64,000 bases of DNA from Bacteroidota bacterium (GTDB lineage: Bacteria > Bacteroidota > Bacteroidia > Cytophagales > Spirosomataceae): the NCBI GenBank assembly GCA_020161355.1, contig JAIUOF010000002.1, positions 434,001-498,000 of the forward strand, given 5' to 3'. The notes under the pieces are model-generated. The model saw only the letters and a program-made list of their open reading frames with translations, did no database searches and was not told where the DNA came from. Within the stretch, counting starts at the first letter, position 1; each line of letters begins with the position of its first letter. The translations under genes were made by a program, and so were the position numbers. This document shows positions 35,282 through 44,427 of this stretch, one piece after another.

Positions 35282-38144
35282 AAGCTTCTACCGGGTCACA
35301 TGCACATACTAGATTTCGATCGCCGTATGCAGAATCAATTCTGCTAACCGAAGGCCAAAACTTATTAAATTTAAGATTCGGTGCAGGAAAAGCTGCTTTC
35401 TCGCGGCTGTAAGGGCGAGTCCAGTCCTCAGCAATTACCACTCTCATAGTGTGCGGAGCATTAACCAGCACATTATTTTCTCTGTCATATTTTCCATCTG
35501 CAATTTCGGCTATTTCAGCTCTGATGGCAATGAGAGCATCACAGAATTTATCGAGTTCGGCCTGAGATTCAGACTCTGTAGGCTCAATCATTAGTGTACC
35601 GGCAACAGGGAATGAAACTGTTGGAGCATGGTATCCGTAGTCCATCAAACGTTTAGCTATGTCTTCCACCTCTACTCCGGCAGTTGACTTAAATTCTCTG
35701 CAATCCACAATCATCTCATGTGCACATCTGCCATTGGCTCCCGTGTACAAAATCGGAAAGTGTTTTTCCAGTCTGGATTTCATGTAATTGGCGTTAAAAA
35801 TGGCCAGTTTGGTGGCATTTGTCAATCCATCTCCACCCATCATGTTGATGTAGGCATAGGAAATGGGCAAGACACTGGCACTACCCCATGGAGCAGCCGA
35901 AATTCCATGAATTGCTTTTTCACCACCTGTTGTGATTACTGCATTGCCCGGCAAATAAGGAGCCAGGTCAGACTTCACACAAATAGGTCCCATCCCTGGA
36001 CCACCACCTCCATGCGGAATCGCAAAGGTTTTATGTAAATTAAGGTGGCAAACATCTGCACCAATTTTTCCCGGGGAAGTCAACCCTACCTGGGCATTCA
36101 TGTTGGCTCCATCCATATAAACTTTACCACCGTTTTGATGTATTATTTCACAAATCTCAACGATCGTCTCTTCAAATACCCCGTGTGTGGAAGGATAAGT
36201 CACCATCAGACAGGATAAGTCATCAGCATGCTCAGCGGCTTTATTTTTAAGATCCTGCACATCAATATTCCCTTTATCATCACAGGCTACCACCACTACT
36301 TTCATACCAGCCATCACTGCTGATGCAGGGTTGGTACCGTGAGCTGAGGATGGAATCAAAGCAATGTTCCTTCCTAGGTTATTATGAGCTTCATGGAAAG
36401 CCCTGATCACCATAAGACCGGCCAACTCACCCTGAGCACCGGAATTAGGCTGGAGTGAAACCGCATCAAATCCTGTGATTTCAGCCAGCCATGCAGCAAG
36501 CTCTTCAAACATTTCCTGGTATCCTAGGGTCTGATTTTTAGGAGCGAATGGATGAATGCTGCCAAACTCTGCCCAGGTAACCGGAATCATTTCCGCAGTA
36601 GCGTTGAGTTTCATGGTACAGCTGCCCAGTGATATCATTGAATGAACCAAAGATAAATCTTTGTTTTCGAGGATTTTCAGATATCTGAGCATTTCGTGCT
36701 CTGTATGATAATTGTTAAAAACCGGATGCTGCATGAATCTGGAGTTCCTGACCAATTCCTCAGGAATATCCACTGAAACGTCATTTTTCAGATTTAAAAC
36801 TAATTTCTCCCCTCTGGATTCACTGAATATTTCAAGCAATAGGGCAATATCAGTGAGGTTTTTGGTTTCATCAAAAGAAATACTGATATCTTCAGTCCCA
36901 TGATATCTCAAATTGACACCTTTTGATTCAGCCACTTCTCTGATTTTGGAATTATCCTTAACTTCAATCGTAATTGTATCAAAATAATTTTTGGTAAGTA
37001 CTCTGTAATCAAGCCCCTGAATCGCATTTGCAAAAGATTTTGTAAGACCATGAATTTTCAAGGCAATATTTTTCACTCCATCAGGTCCATGATAAATGCC
37101 ATACGCAGCGGACATCACAGAAAGCAATACCTGGGCTGTACAGATATTTGACGTGGCTTTTTCCCGGCGAATATGCTGCTCACGGGTTTGCAGAGCCATT
37201 CTCAAGGCGGGGTTTCCTTCTGCATCTACTGATTTCCCAATGATACGGCCCGGAATCTGTCTTTTATATTCATCCTTTGTTGCAAAAAATGCTGCATGAG
37301 GTCCTCCAAAGCCCATAGGGACTCCAAATCTCTGAGATGAGCCAATCACCACATCGGCACCCATTTCGGCAGGAGTTTTAAATAATGTAAGTGAAAGTAA
37401 ATCTACGCCAACGCAAACTTTTATTTCAAGTGCGTGTAGTTTCGCAATGGTAGATGTATAATCTCTGATTTCGCCAAGTGTGTCGGGATTTTGAAGTATC
37501 GCACCAAAAATATTATTAGACTCAAAATCAAAGGTTTCAACATCACCTGAATAAACGTTAATTCCCAATGGTAAGGCTCTTCCTTTAACCACATCAATGA
37601 CTTGCGGGTGACAATTTTCAGAAATAAAGAAACCGACAGATGATTTTTTTGTCCCTTTTCTAATGGCAAAAAACATAGACATGGCTTCAGCAGCTGCAGT
37701 AGCTTCGTCAAGTAATGAAGCATTGGAAATCTCCATACCTGTAAGATCAGTTACGATAGTCTGAAAATTTAACAACATTTCAAGTCTGCCTTGGGCAATT
37801 TCTGCCTGATATGGTGTATAAGCGGTGTACCATGCGGGATTTTCAAAAATATTTCTTAAAACTACATTTGGTACTACTGTATCGTAATAGCCTGTTCCGA
37901 TAAAGCTTTTAAAAACCTTATTCTTACTACCCAAAATCTTTATTTTTTCTAAAAATTCCCTTTCCGAAAGGGCCCCTACCACATTTAAAGGCTTTTCATA
38001 TCTGATATTTGCGGGTATGGTTTCATTGATGAGTTCATCTACTGAGCCAACACCAATTTCTTTGCACATTTCTGATATTTCCTTCTCCGATTTTCCCTGA
38101 TGCCTGGTTTCAAATTTTTCAGTAGTAGTAAGCGTAATATTCAT
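35274..38144 (-). CDS. gcvP: Glycine dehydrogenase (decarboxylating), P protein
   Basis: 956 residues, the full-length fused form (N-terminal and C-terminal halves in one chain). The N-terminal half has [13 protein letters not shown] and GIYHGPDG. The C-terminal half has the PLP lysine in [18 protein letters not shown] (about 700). P protein decarboxylates glycine and passes the aminomethyl group to lipoylated H protein, then to tetrahydrofolate. gcvT and gcvH are not nearby. It overlaps pabB by 8 bp, linking one-carbon metabolism to folate synthesis. Confidence 0.97.
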   Translation of the reverse strand: MNITLTTTEKFETRHQGKSEKEISEMCKEIGVGSVDELINETIPANIRYEKPLNVVGALSEREFLEKIKILGSKNKVFKSFIGTGYYDTVVPNVVLRNIFENPAWYTAYTPYQAEIAQGRLEMLLNFQTIVTDLTGMEISNASLLDEATAAAEAMSMFFAIRKGTKKSSVGFFISENCHPQVIDVVKGRALPLGINVYSGDVETFDFESNNIFGAILQNPDTLGEIRDYTSTIAKLHALEIKVCVGVDLLSLTLFKTPAEMGADVVIGSSQRFGVPMGFGGPHAAFFATKDEYKRQIPGRIIGKSVDAEGNPALRMALQTREQHIRREKATSNICTAQVLLSVMSAAYGIYHGPDGVKNIALKIHGLTKSFANAIQGLDYRVLTKNYFDTITIEVKDNSKIREVAESKGVNLRYHGTEDISISFDETKNLTDIALLLEIFSESRGEKLVLNLKNDVSVDIPEELVRNSRFMQHPVFNNYHTEHEMLRYLKILENKDLSLVHSMISLGSCTMKLNATAEMIPVTWAEFGSIHPFAPKNQTLGYQEMFEELAAWLAEITGFDAVSLQPNSGAQGELAGLMVIRAFHEAHNNLGRNIALIPSSAHGTNPASAVMAGMKVVVVACDDKGNIDVQDLKNKAAEHADDLSCLMVTYPSTHGVFEETIVEICEIIHQNGGKVYMDGANMNAQVGLTSPGKIGADVCHLNLHKTFAIPHGGGGPGMGPICVKSDLAPYLPGNAVITTGGEKAIHGISAAPWGSASVLPISYAYINMMGGDGLTNATKLAIFNANYMKSRLEKHFPILYTGANGRCAHEMIVDCREFKSTAGVEVEDIAKRLMDYGYHAPTVSFPVAGTLMIEPTESESQAELDKFCDALIAIRAEIAEIADGKYDRENNVLVNAPHTMRVVIAEDWTRPYSREKAAFPAPNLKFNKFWPSVSRIDSAYGDRNLVCACDPVEAYA

Positions 38145-38166
38145 GAAGTTTTTTTGTATTAAAACA

Positions 38167-38198
38167 CAAATTTACAAACATCTGCCTTGTCTTACCAA
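38167..38198 (-). promoter_or_regulatory. Promoter of the gcvP-pabB-pabC operon
   Basis: Minus-strand TTG (38198-38196), a 21-bp spacer and TAAATTTG (38174-38167), 22 bases before the gcvP ATG. Confidence 0.5.
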
Positions 38199-38240
38199 TT
38201 TCAAATCGTTTATTTGCTTTCAATAATTAATTCTCAAAAA

Positions 38241-39797
38241 ATGAAAAACCAAAAATTTGGAATTTTACTACTTCTTTCATCGAGTTTAACATTTGCTCAA
38301 AATAAAGACACTTACGAAAAAACAATCAGCCCTGATGACCTAAAAAAACACCTTACAATAATTGCATCTGATGACATGCAAGGCAGAGATACAGGATCTG
38401 AAGGTCAGAAAAAAGCGGGAGAATACATTGTAAAACAGTTTAAAGAGTATGGTTTGCAGCCAATTGTAAAAACCGATAACGGTGAACTTTCCTATTATCA
38501 AAAATTTAATCTTTACAAAAGCGGCTGGAAAGATGCTTATGTCAAAATCAACAACACCAAAAAAGTATTCTTTAAAGATTATTTTCCGGTAGGTATGGTC
38601 AATATTCCCGAGGAAAAAGAGATAGAAACCGTTTTCGTAGGATATGGAATTAAGACAGAAAGCCGCAACGATTATTCTGGAAAAAGTATCGAAGGAAAAG
38701 CTGTGATTTTCATGGAAGGTGCACCAAATAATATGGAAAAACCTGAAGAATGGGAAGGAAGTGTGGGCTCAAAGAAAAAACAGAAAATCGCCGCAGAACT
38801 AGGGGCTGCATTTATTTTCGAAGTTTCAAATGCCGAATCAGACCAGTTCAAAACCTTAAACGCCGAACGTAAAGCTATCCTTTCCAGATTTAACCGAATG
38901 GCTTTAGAAAAATCAAACGCAGAAAAGACAACCCCGAGCCCGGCTTTTGTAATCTCCAAAAACATGGCTGCAGACATGATTGGAATATCAGAAAAAAACC
39001 TTTTGAAGTATTTAGAAGGTAAAAAAATCAAATTTCCAAAAGACAAAACCAATATCAGCGTTAAATCAGAAAGGGGGCAGGATTTGGTAGAAACAGCTAA
39101 TATTATGGGCTTTATAGAAGGTACTGACAAAAAAGATGAGGTAGTAGTGCTCACGGCCCATTATGATCACGTAGGTATTGACGACAAAGGCCAGATATAC
39201 AACGGAGCCGACGACGATGGATCCGGCACTTGTGCTATACTTGAGCTTGCTCAGGCATATTCTATTGCAAAAGCCAATGGACATGGCCCAAGGCGAAGCA
39301 TTTTATTTATGACCGTAACAGGTGAAGAGAAAGGACTCTTGGGTTCAAAATATTATACTGACGTGGCTCCCGTAATCCCATTGGACAAAACGATTGTTGA
39401 CCTCAATATTGACATGATTGGCCGGGTGGATAAAAAACATGAATCAAATCCTAATTACGTGTATGTAATCGGAAGCGATAAACTATCCTCAGAATTACAC
39501 CGGATTTCGGAAGATGCCAATAAAAATTCAATTAATTTCGAACTTGATTATGAGTTCAACAGTCCTACTGACCCCAATAAATTCTATTACCGGTCTGATC
39601 ATTACAATTTTGCAAAAAACAAAATCCCTGTAATATTTTACTTTACTGGAGTACATGAAGACTACCATAAACCCGGTGACGACGTAGAAAAGATTCTTTT
39701 TGAAAAGTATTCGAGCATTGTCAAACTGGTTTTTAATACTTCCTGGGAATTAGCAAACAGGGATAATAAAATCGTAGTTGACAGCAATAAACCTTGA
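38241..39797 (+). CDS. Secreted M28-family Zn metallopeptidase
   Basis: 518 residues from the ATG at 38241, which opens a signal peptide (LLLLSSSLTFAQ). An N-terminal segment and a PA-like insert (about 115-270) precede the peptidase domain. Zinc ligands are visible in TAHYDHVGI, GADDDGSGT, TGEEKGLLG, NIDMIGR and HEDYHKPGDD. M28 enzymes are aminopeptidases or carboxypeptidases of the periplasm or surface. No C-terminal type IX sorting domain is seen, so it probably stays in the periplasm or membrane. Divergent from gcvP, monocistronic. Confidence 0.93.
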   Translation: MKNQKFGILLLLSSSLTFAQNKDTYEKTISPDDLKKHLTIIASDDMQGRDTGSEGQKKAGEYIVKQFKEYGLQPIVKTDNGELSYYQKFNLYKSGWKDAYVKINNTKKVFFKDYFPVGMVNIPEEKEIETVFVGYGIKTESRNDYSGKSIEGKAVIFMEGAPNNMEKPEEWEGSVGSKKKQKIAAELGAAFIFEVSNAESDQFKTLNAERKAILSRFNRMALEKSNAEKTTPSPAFVISKNMAADMIGISEKNLLKYLEGKKIKFPKDKTNISVKSERGQDLVETANIMGFIEGTDKKDEVVVLTAHYDHVGIDDKGQIYNGADDDGSGTCAILELAQAYSIAKANGHGPRRSILFMTVTGEEKGLLGSKYYTDVAPVIPLDKTIVDLNIDMIGRVDKKHESNPNYVYVIGSDKLSSELHRISEDANKNSINFELDYEFNSPTDPNKFYYRSDHYNFAKNKIPVIFYFTGVHEDYHKPGDDVEKILFEKYSSIVKLVFNTSWELANRDNKIVVDSNKP

Positions 39798-40129
39798 AAA
39801 ACAAAAAATTTTTATCAAATTGATACAATAAGAAAAATCATATTTTTAGATGGATTGAGTATATTGTAAGTAATTAATTATTAATAAACAATATTTGACA
39901 AGTATCAAAATGACACTTAATAATCCAAAATCTGGCGATAAATACACGCCCTGAAAAGAAAAATTAATTTTTGATTTTATTTTAAGTTTGGATGTTTTTA
40001 GTTAGAATTGCCGTGAATTTTAAGCAATAAATAAACCGCTTAACATTTCAAACAAAATAAAAACTATATAAAAAAAGTTTTAATCAATTTATTTATCTTT
40101 TTTCAAAACCCTAAAAATTTTCTAATCAA
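39798..40129. other. AT-rich spacer before exbB
   Basis: 332 bp without a credible ORF. One TAnnTTTG match (TAAGTTTG, 39983-39990) could be the exbB promoter with a leader of about 140 nt, but no -33 element at the right distance is seen. No structured RNA recognised. Confidence 0.4.
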
Positions 40130-40948
40130 ATGGAAAAAAAGACAAAAGCCCCAGCTGCTAAGCCAGCAAAAAAAAGTGCGGGAATTAATCCTGCATACGT
40201 AATTCCAATTCTTTTAATAATCGCTGTTTTAATTTATGTTTTCGTTTTGGGAGCTCCTGCCAACTTTGAAGATCCTGAAACAAAACACGATCCAAAAGGC
40301 ACTTTGGGTATCATTTATTCAGGTGGTGTTATTGTACCTATCCTGATGACCTTTATGTTAGTAGTATTAGTTTTCACCATCGAAAGATTAATTACCCTTA
40401 GCAAAGCTGCTGGTAAAGGCAACCTTGATGCATTTGTTAGTCGTGTTAGAACACTTTTGGATCAAAACAATCTTGCTGATGCCCTTAAAGAGTGTGAAAA
40501 ACAAAAAGGAACTGTTGGTAATGTTACAAAAGTTGCTGTTGAAAAATATGCTCAACTTCAAGGTGACAATGCCCTTAACAAAGAGCAAAAACTAGCTGCC
40601 CTTCAGAAAGAAATCGAAGAAGCTACTACGTTGGAACTTCCAATGTTGGAGAAAAACCTTACTATTCTTTCTACTTTAGCTGCGGTTTCTACACTTGTTG
40701 CCCTATTAGGTACTGTATTAGGTATGATTCGTTCATTCTTTGCTCTTGGTGCCGGTGGTGGTGCTCCTGATGCATCAGCTCTTGCAAAAGGTATCGCTGA
40801 AGCCCTTATCAATACTGCTTTGGGTATCAGTACTTCTGCGATTTCAATCATTATCTATAACTATCTTACTGCATCAATTGATACTTTGACTTACAAAATT
40901 GACGAGATTGGTATGAGTCTTCAACAAAACTTCTCAGCTCATAACTAA
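40130..40948 (+). CDS. exbB: ExbB/TolQ/MotA-family proton channel protein
   Basis: 272 residues. A Lys/Ala-rich cytoplasmic N-terminus (AAKPAKKSAG) precedes TM1 (about 22-42), TM2 (about 62-85) and, after a long cytoplasmic loop, TM3 and TM4 (about 185-250) with the conserved LLGTVLGMI. With ExbD it uses the proton gradient across the inner membrane to energise TonB. First gene of exbB-exbD-exbD-tonB; gaps of 43, 27 and 21 bp indicate one operon. Confidence 0.93.
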   Translation: MEKKTKAPAAKPAKKSAGINPAYVIPILLIIAVLIYVFVLGAPANFEDPETKHDPKGTLGIIYSGGVIVPILMTFMLVVLVFTIERLITLSKAAGKGNLDAFVSRVRTLLDQNNLADALKECEKQKGTVGNVTKVAVEKYAQLQGDNALNKEQKLAALQKEIEEATTLELPMLEKNLTILSTLAAVSTLVALLGTVLGMIRSFFALGAGGGAPDASALAKGIAEALINTALGISTSAISIIIYNYLTASIDTLTYKIDEIGMSLQQNFSAHN

Positions 40949-40991
40949 TTTTTAAAATCAATTTTATCAGTAATTCAAAATATTAATCTAA

Positions 40992-41579
40992 ATGGCAGCA
41001 GTAAAACCTAAACGTCATGGACCATCGATGGACATGACAGCGATGTCAGATGTGGCCTTCTTGCTATTGACATTCTTTATCATGACTACACAGTTTAGAA
41101 GTCAGGAAACAGTAGCAATTAATACGCCATCATCTATATCGAAATTCAAAGTCGAGGATAAAAACGTTGGAACTATTTCTATTACTACGGACGGAAAGTA
41201 CTATTTCGGTATGGCAGATCCAGGTGAGAGAAAAAATTTCATAAATGCTCTCAATACCAAATTCAATCTTGGACTAACCGCTTCCGAACAAGCGGAATTC
41301 ACCAAGTTGGCTGAAGTTGGAATGAGCAAGTCTCAGCTTAAAGGATATATAAATTTACCTCCGATTGACAAGAAAAAGGCAAAACTACCAGGTATTCCAT
41401 TGGATTCAACCAATACTGAATTGGTGGATTGGGTTAAAACCTACGGTGAAGTAAACCCTGCCGGTACACTTGCAATCAGAGGGGATATTAAAACTCAATA
41501 CCCGGCGGTAAAAACACTTTTTTCAGAGTTGGGTAAAGAGAAAATATTCAAATTTAAGTTAATCACCAAAGGAGAATAA
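40992..41579 (+). CDS. exbD: ExbD-family biopolymer transport protein (first copy)
   Basis: 195 residues with a short basic N-terminus, the single TM (MTAMSDVAFLLLTFFIMTT) containing the proton-carrying Asp, and a long periplasmic domain. It carries an insertion of about 50 residues (around 75-125) compared with plain ExbD, typical of Bacteroidota paralogues. Partner of ExbB in the TonB motor. A second exbD follows after 27 bp. Confidence 0.92.
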   Translation: MAAVKPKRHGPSMDMTAMSDVAFLLLTFFIMTTQFRSQETVAINTPSSISKFKVEDKNVGTISITTDGKYYFGMADPGERKNFINALNTKFNLGLTASEQAEFTKLAEVGMSKSQLKGYINLPPIDKKKAKLPGIPLDSTNTELVDWVKTYGEVNPAGTLAIRGDIKTQYPAVKTLFSELGKEKIFKFKLITKGE

Positions 41580-41606
41580 TTTCCTTGCTAAAACGTTATT
41601 TATCAA

Positions 41607-42170
41607 ATGGCAGAAATAATTGAAAAAGACAGTGGCGGGAAAAAAGGTGGTAAGGTAAGGTCTAAAAAGGCCCCCGGAAGACCTGATATGACACCTATGG
41701 TGGACTTAGGTTTCCTTTTGATTACTTTCTTCATATTTACGACTACTTTTAGTAAGCCGAATATGATGAAACTTAACCTGCCCGAAAAAGACGAAGAGAA
41801 AAAGGCAGAGGATCAGGAAAAAGCTGATATCAAAAAGTCAAATACCATAACCATCATTATGGGAAAGGATAACAGATTATTTTGGTATCAGGAAGCTGTA
41901 ACTGAAGTTAAGCCTGAATCCCTGGTTGAGACAGATTACTCAGCAAAGGGTATCAGAACTGATATTCAAAATAAAAAACTTGCAGCACCTGATAGCACTA
42001 AATTTACCATTATCATCAAACCAACGGATGATGCCACTTTCAAAAACACAGTGGATATTCTGGATGAAATGGAAATCACTGGGAATAAACTTTTTGCATT
42101 GGTTGATTTACAACAAGTAGAGCTCGATGCATATAAGGAGAAAATGAAAACACCAAAAGCGAATAACTAA
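41607..42170 (+). CDS. exbD: ExbD-family biopolymer transport protein (second copy)
   Basis: 187 residues: Lys-rich N-terminus (KKGGKVRSKKAPGR), TM with MTPMVDLGFLLITFFIFTT holding the key Asp, and a periplasmic domain. Sequence differs clearly from the first copy, so they are old paralogues rather than a recent duplication. Two different ExbD subunits may form a mixed motor or separate motors. Co-transcribed with exbB and tonB. Confidence 0.92.
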   Translation: MAEIIEKDSGGKKGGKVRSKKAPGRPDMTPMVDLGFLLITFFIFTTTFSKPNMMKLNLPEKDEEKKAEDQEKADIKKSNTITIIMGKDNRLFWYQEAVTEVKPESLVETDYSAKGIRTDIQNKKLAAPDSTKFTIIIKPTDDATFKNTVDILDEMEITGNKLFALVDLQQVELDAYKEKMKTPKANN

Positions 42171-42191
42171 GGTTTTAAACATATTAAAATT

Positions 42192-43025
42192 ATGGCAAAC
42201 AAAAAAGAAACCTTAGATGACATAGTATTTGAGCACCGTAACAAAGAATACGGAGCATACTATCTAAGGAAAAATTACAAAAGTTATCTGACCCGTGCAT
42301 TCGTGTACGGTACAGGATTGTTCGTTTTGATTTTTGGTGGAGCCTACACTTACACAAACGTTATCGTTCCTAACCTCCCGAAAGATAATCTTAGGGAAGT
42401 TGAGATTGATATGAGTAAGCTCAAAGAAGAGAAAAAAGTGGAAGAGAAAAAACTTGACATTCCACCTCCACCTCCACCTCCGCCAAAACAGGAACAACAG
42501 GAAGTAGCAACCATCAAATTCCTTCCTCCAGAACCTAAAAAGGATGAAGAAGTAATAATTGAGACTCCTCCTCCTGCACAAAATGAAATTGATACCAAGA
42601 AAATTTCAAATGTCAACAAAGAGGGTTCTGAAGACGTAGGAGCTATTTCTATCGCTGATGATCAGCCTGAAGTAGTTGAAATTGTGAAAGTTGAGAAACC
42701 TGTAGAAGAGGAAATCTTTACTGCGGTAGAACAACAACCCGATTTCCCAGGTGGTACAACAGCCATGTACAAATTTTTGGGTGATAACATCAAATACCCT
42801 GCAGCAGCTCAAAGAGCCAACGTATCGGGTAGAGTTTTCGTAAAATTTGTGGTTGAAAAAGACGGGTCAATCGGAGCTGTGGAAGTATTGAAAGGTATAG
42901 GGTTTGGTTGCGATGAAGAAGCAATCAGAGTTATCAAATCAATGCCAAAATGGAATCCTGGTCGTCAGAATGGTAAAAACGTAAGGGTGTTCTATAACAT
43001 GCCTGTAGTTTACAAACTCGATTAA
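42192..43025 (+). CDS. tonB: TonB-family energy transducer
   Basis: 277 residues: a cytoplasmic start DDIVFEHRNKEYGAYYLRK typical of Bacteroidota TonB, TM anchor (about 38-56), a periplasmic Pro/Lys/Glu linker with eight consecutive prolines (about 92-99), and the C-terminal TonB domain (PGGTTAMYKFLGDNIKYP through YNMPVVYKLD, about 185-277). It couples the ExbB/ExbD motor to TonB-dependent outer-membrane receptors such as SusC-type transporters. Confidence 0.94.
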   Translation: MANKKETLDDIVFEHRNKEYGAYYLRKNYKSYLTRAFVYGTGLFVLIFGGAYTYTNVIVPNLPKDNLREVEIDMSKLKEEKKVEEKKLDIPPPPPPPPKQEQQEVATIKFLPPEPKKDEEVIIETPPPAQNEIDTKKISNVNKEGSEDVGAISIADDQPEVVEIVKVEKPVEEEIFTAVEQQPDFPGGTTAMYKFLGDNIKYPAAAQRANVSGRVFVKFVVEKDGSIGAVEVLKGIGFGCDEEAIRVIKSMPKWNPGRQNGKNVRVFYNMPVVYKLD

Positions 43026-43026
43026 T

Positions 43027-43242
43027 GTGGAAAATCTGAATCCCTGGATTGGTAAAGCCAAAATATTGATGCTCTACGTAATAAGCATTTGTTACATTGG
43101 TCTTGGTATTTTCGTCTTTATCAAAAAATGGTTCATCACCTATCTCGATGACCTCACCGCAATTTTGCTCGGCATTTTGCTGACAGCTTACGGAGGATTC
43201 AGGTTATTCAGAGCATATAAATCAATGAAAGAGGAGCTTTAA
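43027..43242 (+). CDS. Small two-TM membrane protein downstream of tonB
   Basis: 71 residues from a GTG start one base after the tonB stop. Two hydrophobic helices (about 13-32 and 41-60) with a short charged tail (YKSMKEEL). Its tight spacing suggests co-translation with tonB and possibly a role in the same motor complex, which is inference. The operon terminator hairpin begins within its last codons. No named family recognised. Confidence 0.75.
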   Translation: MENLNPWIGKAKILMLYVISICYIGLGIFVFIKKWFITYLDDLTAILLGILLTAYGGFRLFRAYKSMKEEL

Positions 43243-43257
43243 GGCTCCTCTTTTGTT
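43228..43257 (+). terminator. Terminator of the exbB-tonB operon
   Basis: A 10-bp stem (43228-43237 with 43244-43253), loop of six bases and T-rich tail. The stop codon of the 71-residue gene lies in the loop. Confidence 0.85.
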
Positions 43258-43307
43258 TTATAATGTTAGTAAAATTTGTTAAAAAATAATTATCACTAAA
43301 CTTTTAG

Positions 43308-43337
43308 TTGATTTTTCCGTTTCTTAATATAAATTTG
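43308..43337 (+). promoter_or_regulatory. Promoter of the PstS-like / TPR gene pair
   Basis: TTG (43308-43310), 19-bp spacer, TAAATTTG (43330-43337), 27 bases before the ATG at 43365. One of the best matches to the Bacteroidota consensus in the window. Confidence 0.6.
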
Positions 43338-43364
43338 TTTTCTTTTAATCAAAGCAGATAATCA

Positions 43365-44255
43365 ATGAAAAAGTTAAGTGTGATTTTGATATTTTCTTTC
43401 TTCATAGCGTCAATTTGGGCTTGTGATCAAAAAAAGCCCATAATCAATGAAGGTACAATAAAAGTCGCAATTGATGAATCCCTTGTACCTATAAGTGAGG
43501 CTTTAATCCAGTCATACAAAATACATTACCCCAAAACCAATTTTACCACAATGGTTGTACCGGAAAGTAAAGCTATAAAAATGCTTTTTGATGATTCGGT
43601 AAGCCTGGCAATTACAACCAGAGGTTACAATGCTGAGGAGCTCAGAGTGATGAAATCAAGGGAAGTGAAGTATATTCCGGCCATATGTGGAATTGATGCT
43701 GTAATGCTTGTAACAAGCAAAAACTATCCTGACACTGCCATAAGCCAGGAAAAATTAAAGTACATGATGTCAAATCCTGATTCAAAAACTAAACTAATAT
43801 TTGATAAAGCTGCATCTTCAAATTACAATACTATCATTGAAAAACTAAAGGTGAAAAACGTAAACCTGAAAAATGTTTATGCGGCAGAGGGAAATTTACA
43901 AGTACTGCAAGAAGTTCAGAAGCACCCTGATGCAATTGGATTTTTAGGCTATAACTGGGTAAGTGATGAAGATGATTATGAAAGCCAGAAATTAATTAAT
44001 AACATAAAAATTTTAGCTGTGAGTGATTCCACAGGGAAAAATTTTGCAAAAGCCACCTGGAAAAATATTGATAAAAGAATTTATCCTTTCGAGCGTTTCG
44101 TATATATGCACACCATGAGTAAAAGTTGGGGGGTAGAAAATGGATTTATAAGGTTTACCTGTGCCAAAACAGGCCAGTTTGTAATAGAAAAGATGGGTTT
44201 GATTCCTTATTATCTCATCCCAAAAGAATTTTATCTTGAGAAAAAACCACTTTAG
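43365..44255 (+). CDS. PstS-like substrate-binding lipoprotein
   Basis: 296 residues; lipoprotein signal ending at Cys20 (ASIWAC). The body follows the phosphate-binding-protein (PBP-like) fold: TIKVAIDESLVPISEALI at the start, KAASSNYNTI in the middle and HPDAIGFLGYNWVSDEDD. PstS relatives bind phosphate, but no pst permease or ATPase gene is near. It lies between the TonB operon and a TPR gene with its own promoter and may be a sensor or scaffold rather than a transporter part; that is inference. Confidence 0.8.
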   Translation: MKKLSVILIFSFFIASIWACDQKKPIINEGTIKVAIDESLVPISEALIQSYKIHYPKTNFTTMVVPESKAIKMLFDDSVSLAITTRGYNAEELRVMKSREVKYIPAICGIDAVMLVTSKNYPDTAISQEKLKYMMSNPDSKTKLIFDKAASSNYNTIIEKLKVKNVNLKNVYAAEGNLQVLQEVQKHPDAIGFLGYNWVSDEDDYESQKLINNIKILAVSDSTGKNFAKATWKNIDKRIYPFERFVYMHTMSKSWGVENGFIRFTCAKTGQFVIEKMGLIPYYLIPKEFYLEKKPL

Positions 44256-44427
44256 GAAAATATTAAAATCCTTAACAATTCATTAATAAAATTAAAAACA
44301 GGTGTATTGTCTAAATACCAAAATTTAAATTTCTTAAAAGATGACTTTTACAATTGACCAAGATGCATTAAATTGCACGTCCGTAACCAAAAATTCGGAA
44401 TCAGATAATCTTATTACTGTTGAAAAA

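Noticed and set aside
42466..42486. CCACCT tandem repeat
   Set aside because: Encodes the proline run of TonB; an ordinary coding repeat rather than a separate element.
42264..42619. Minus-strand ORFs rich in Gly and Trp/Arg opposite tonB
   Set aside because: They are the complement of the Pro-rich linker of tonB, which is a certain gene.
44341..44427. 29-residue N-terminal extension of the TPR protein
   Set aside because: It would hide a clear signal peptide that begins at 44428.
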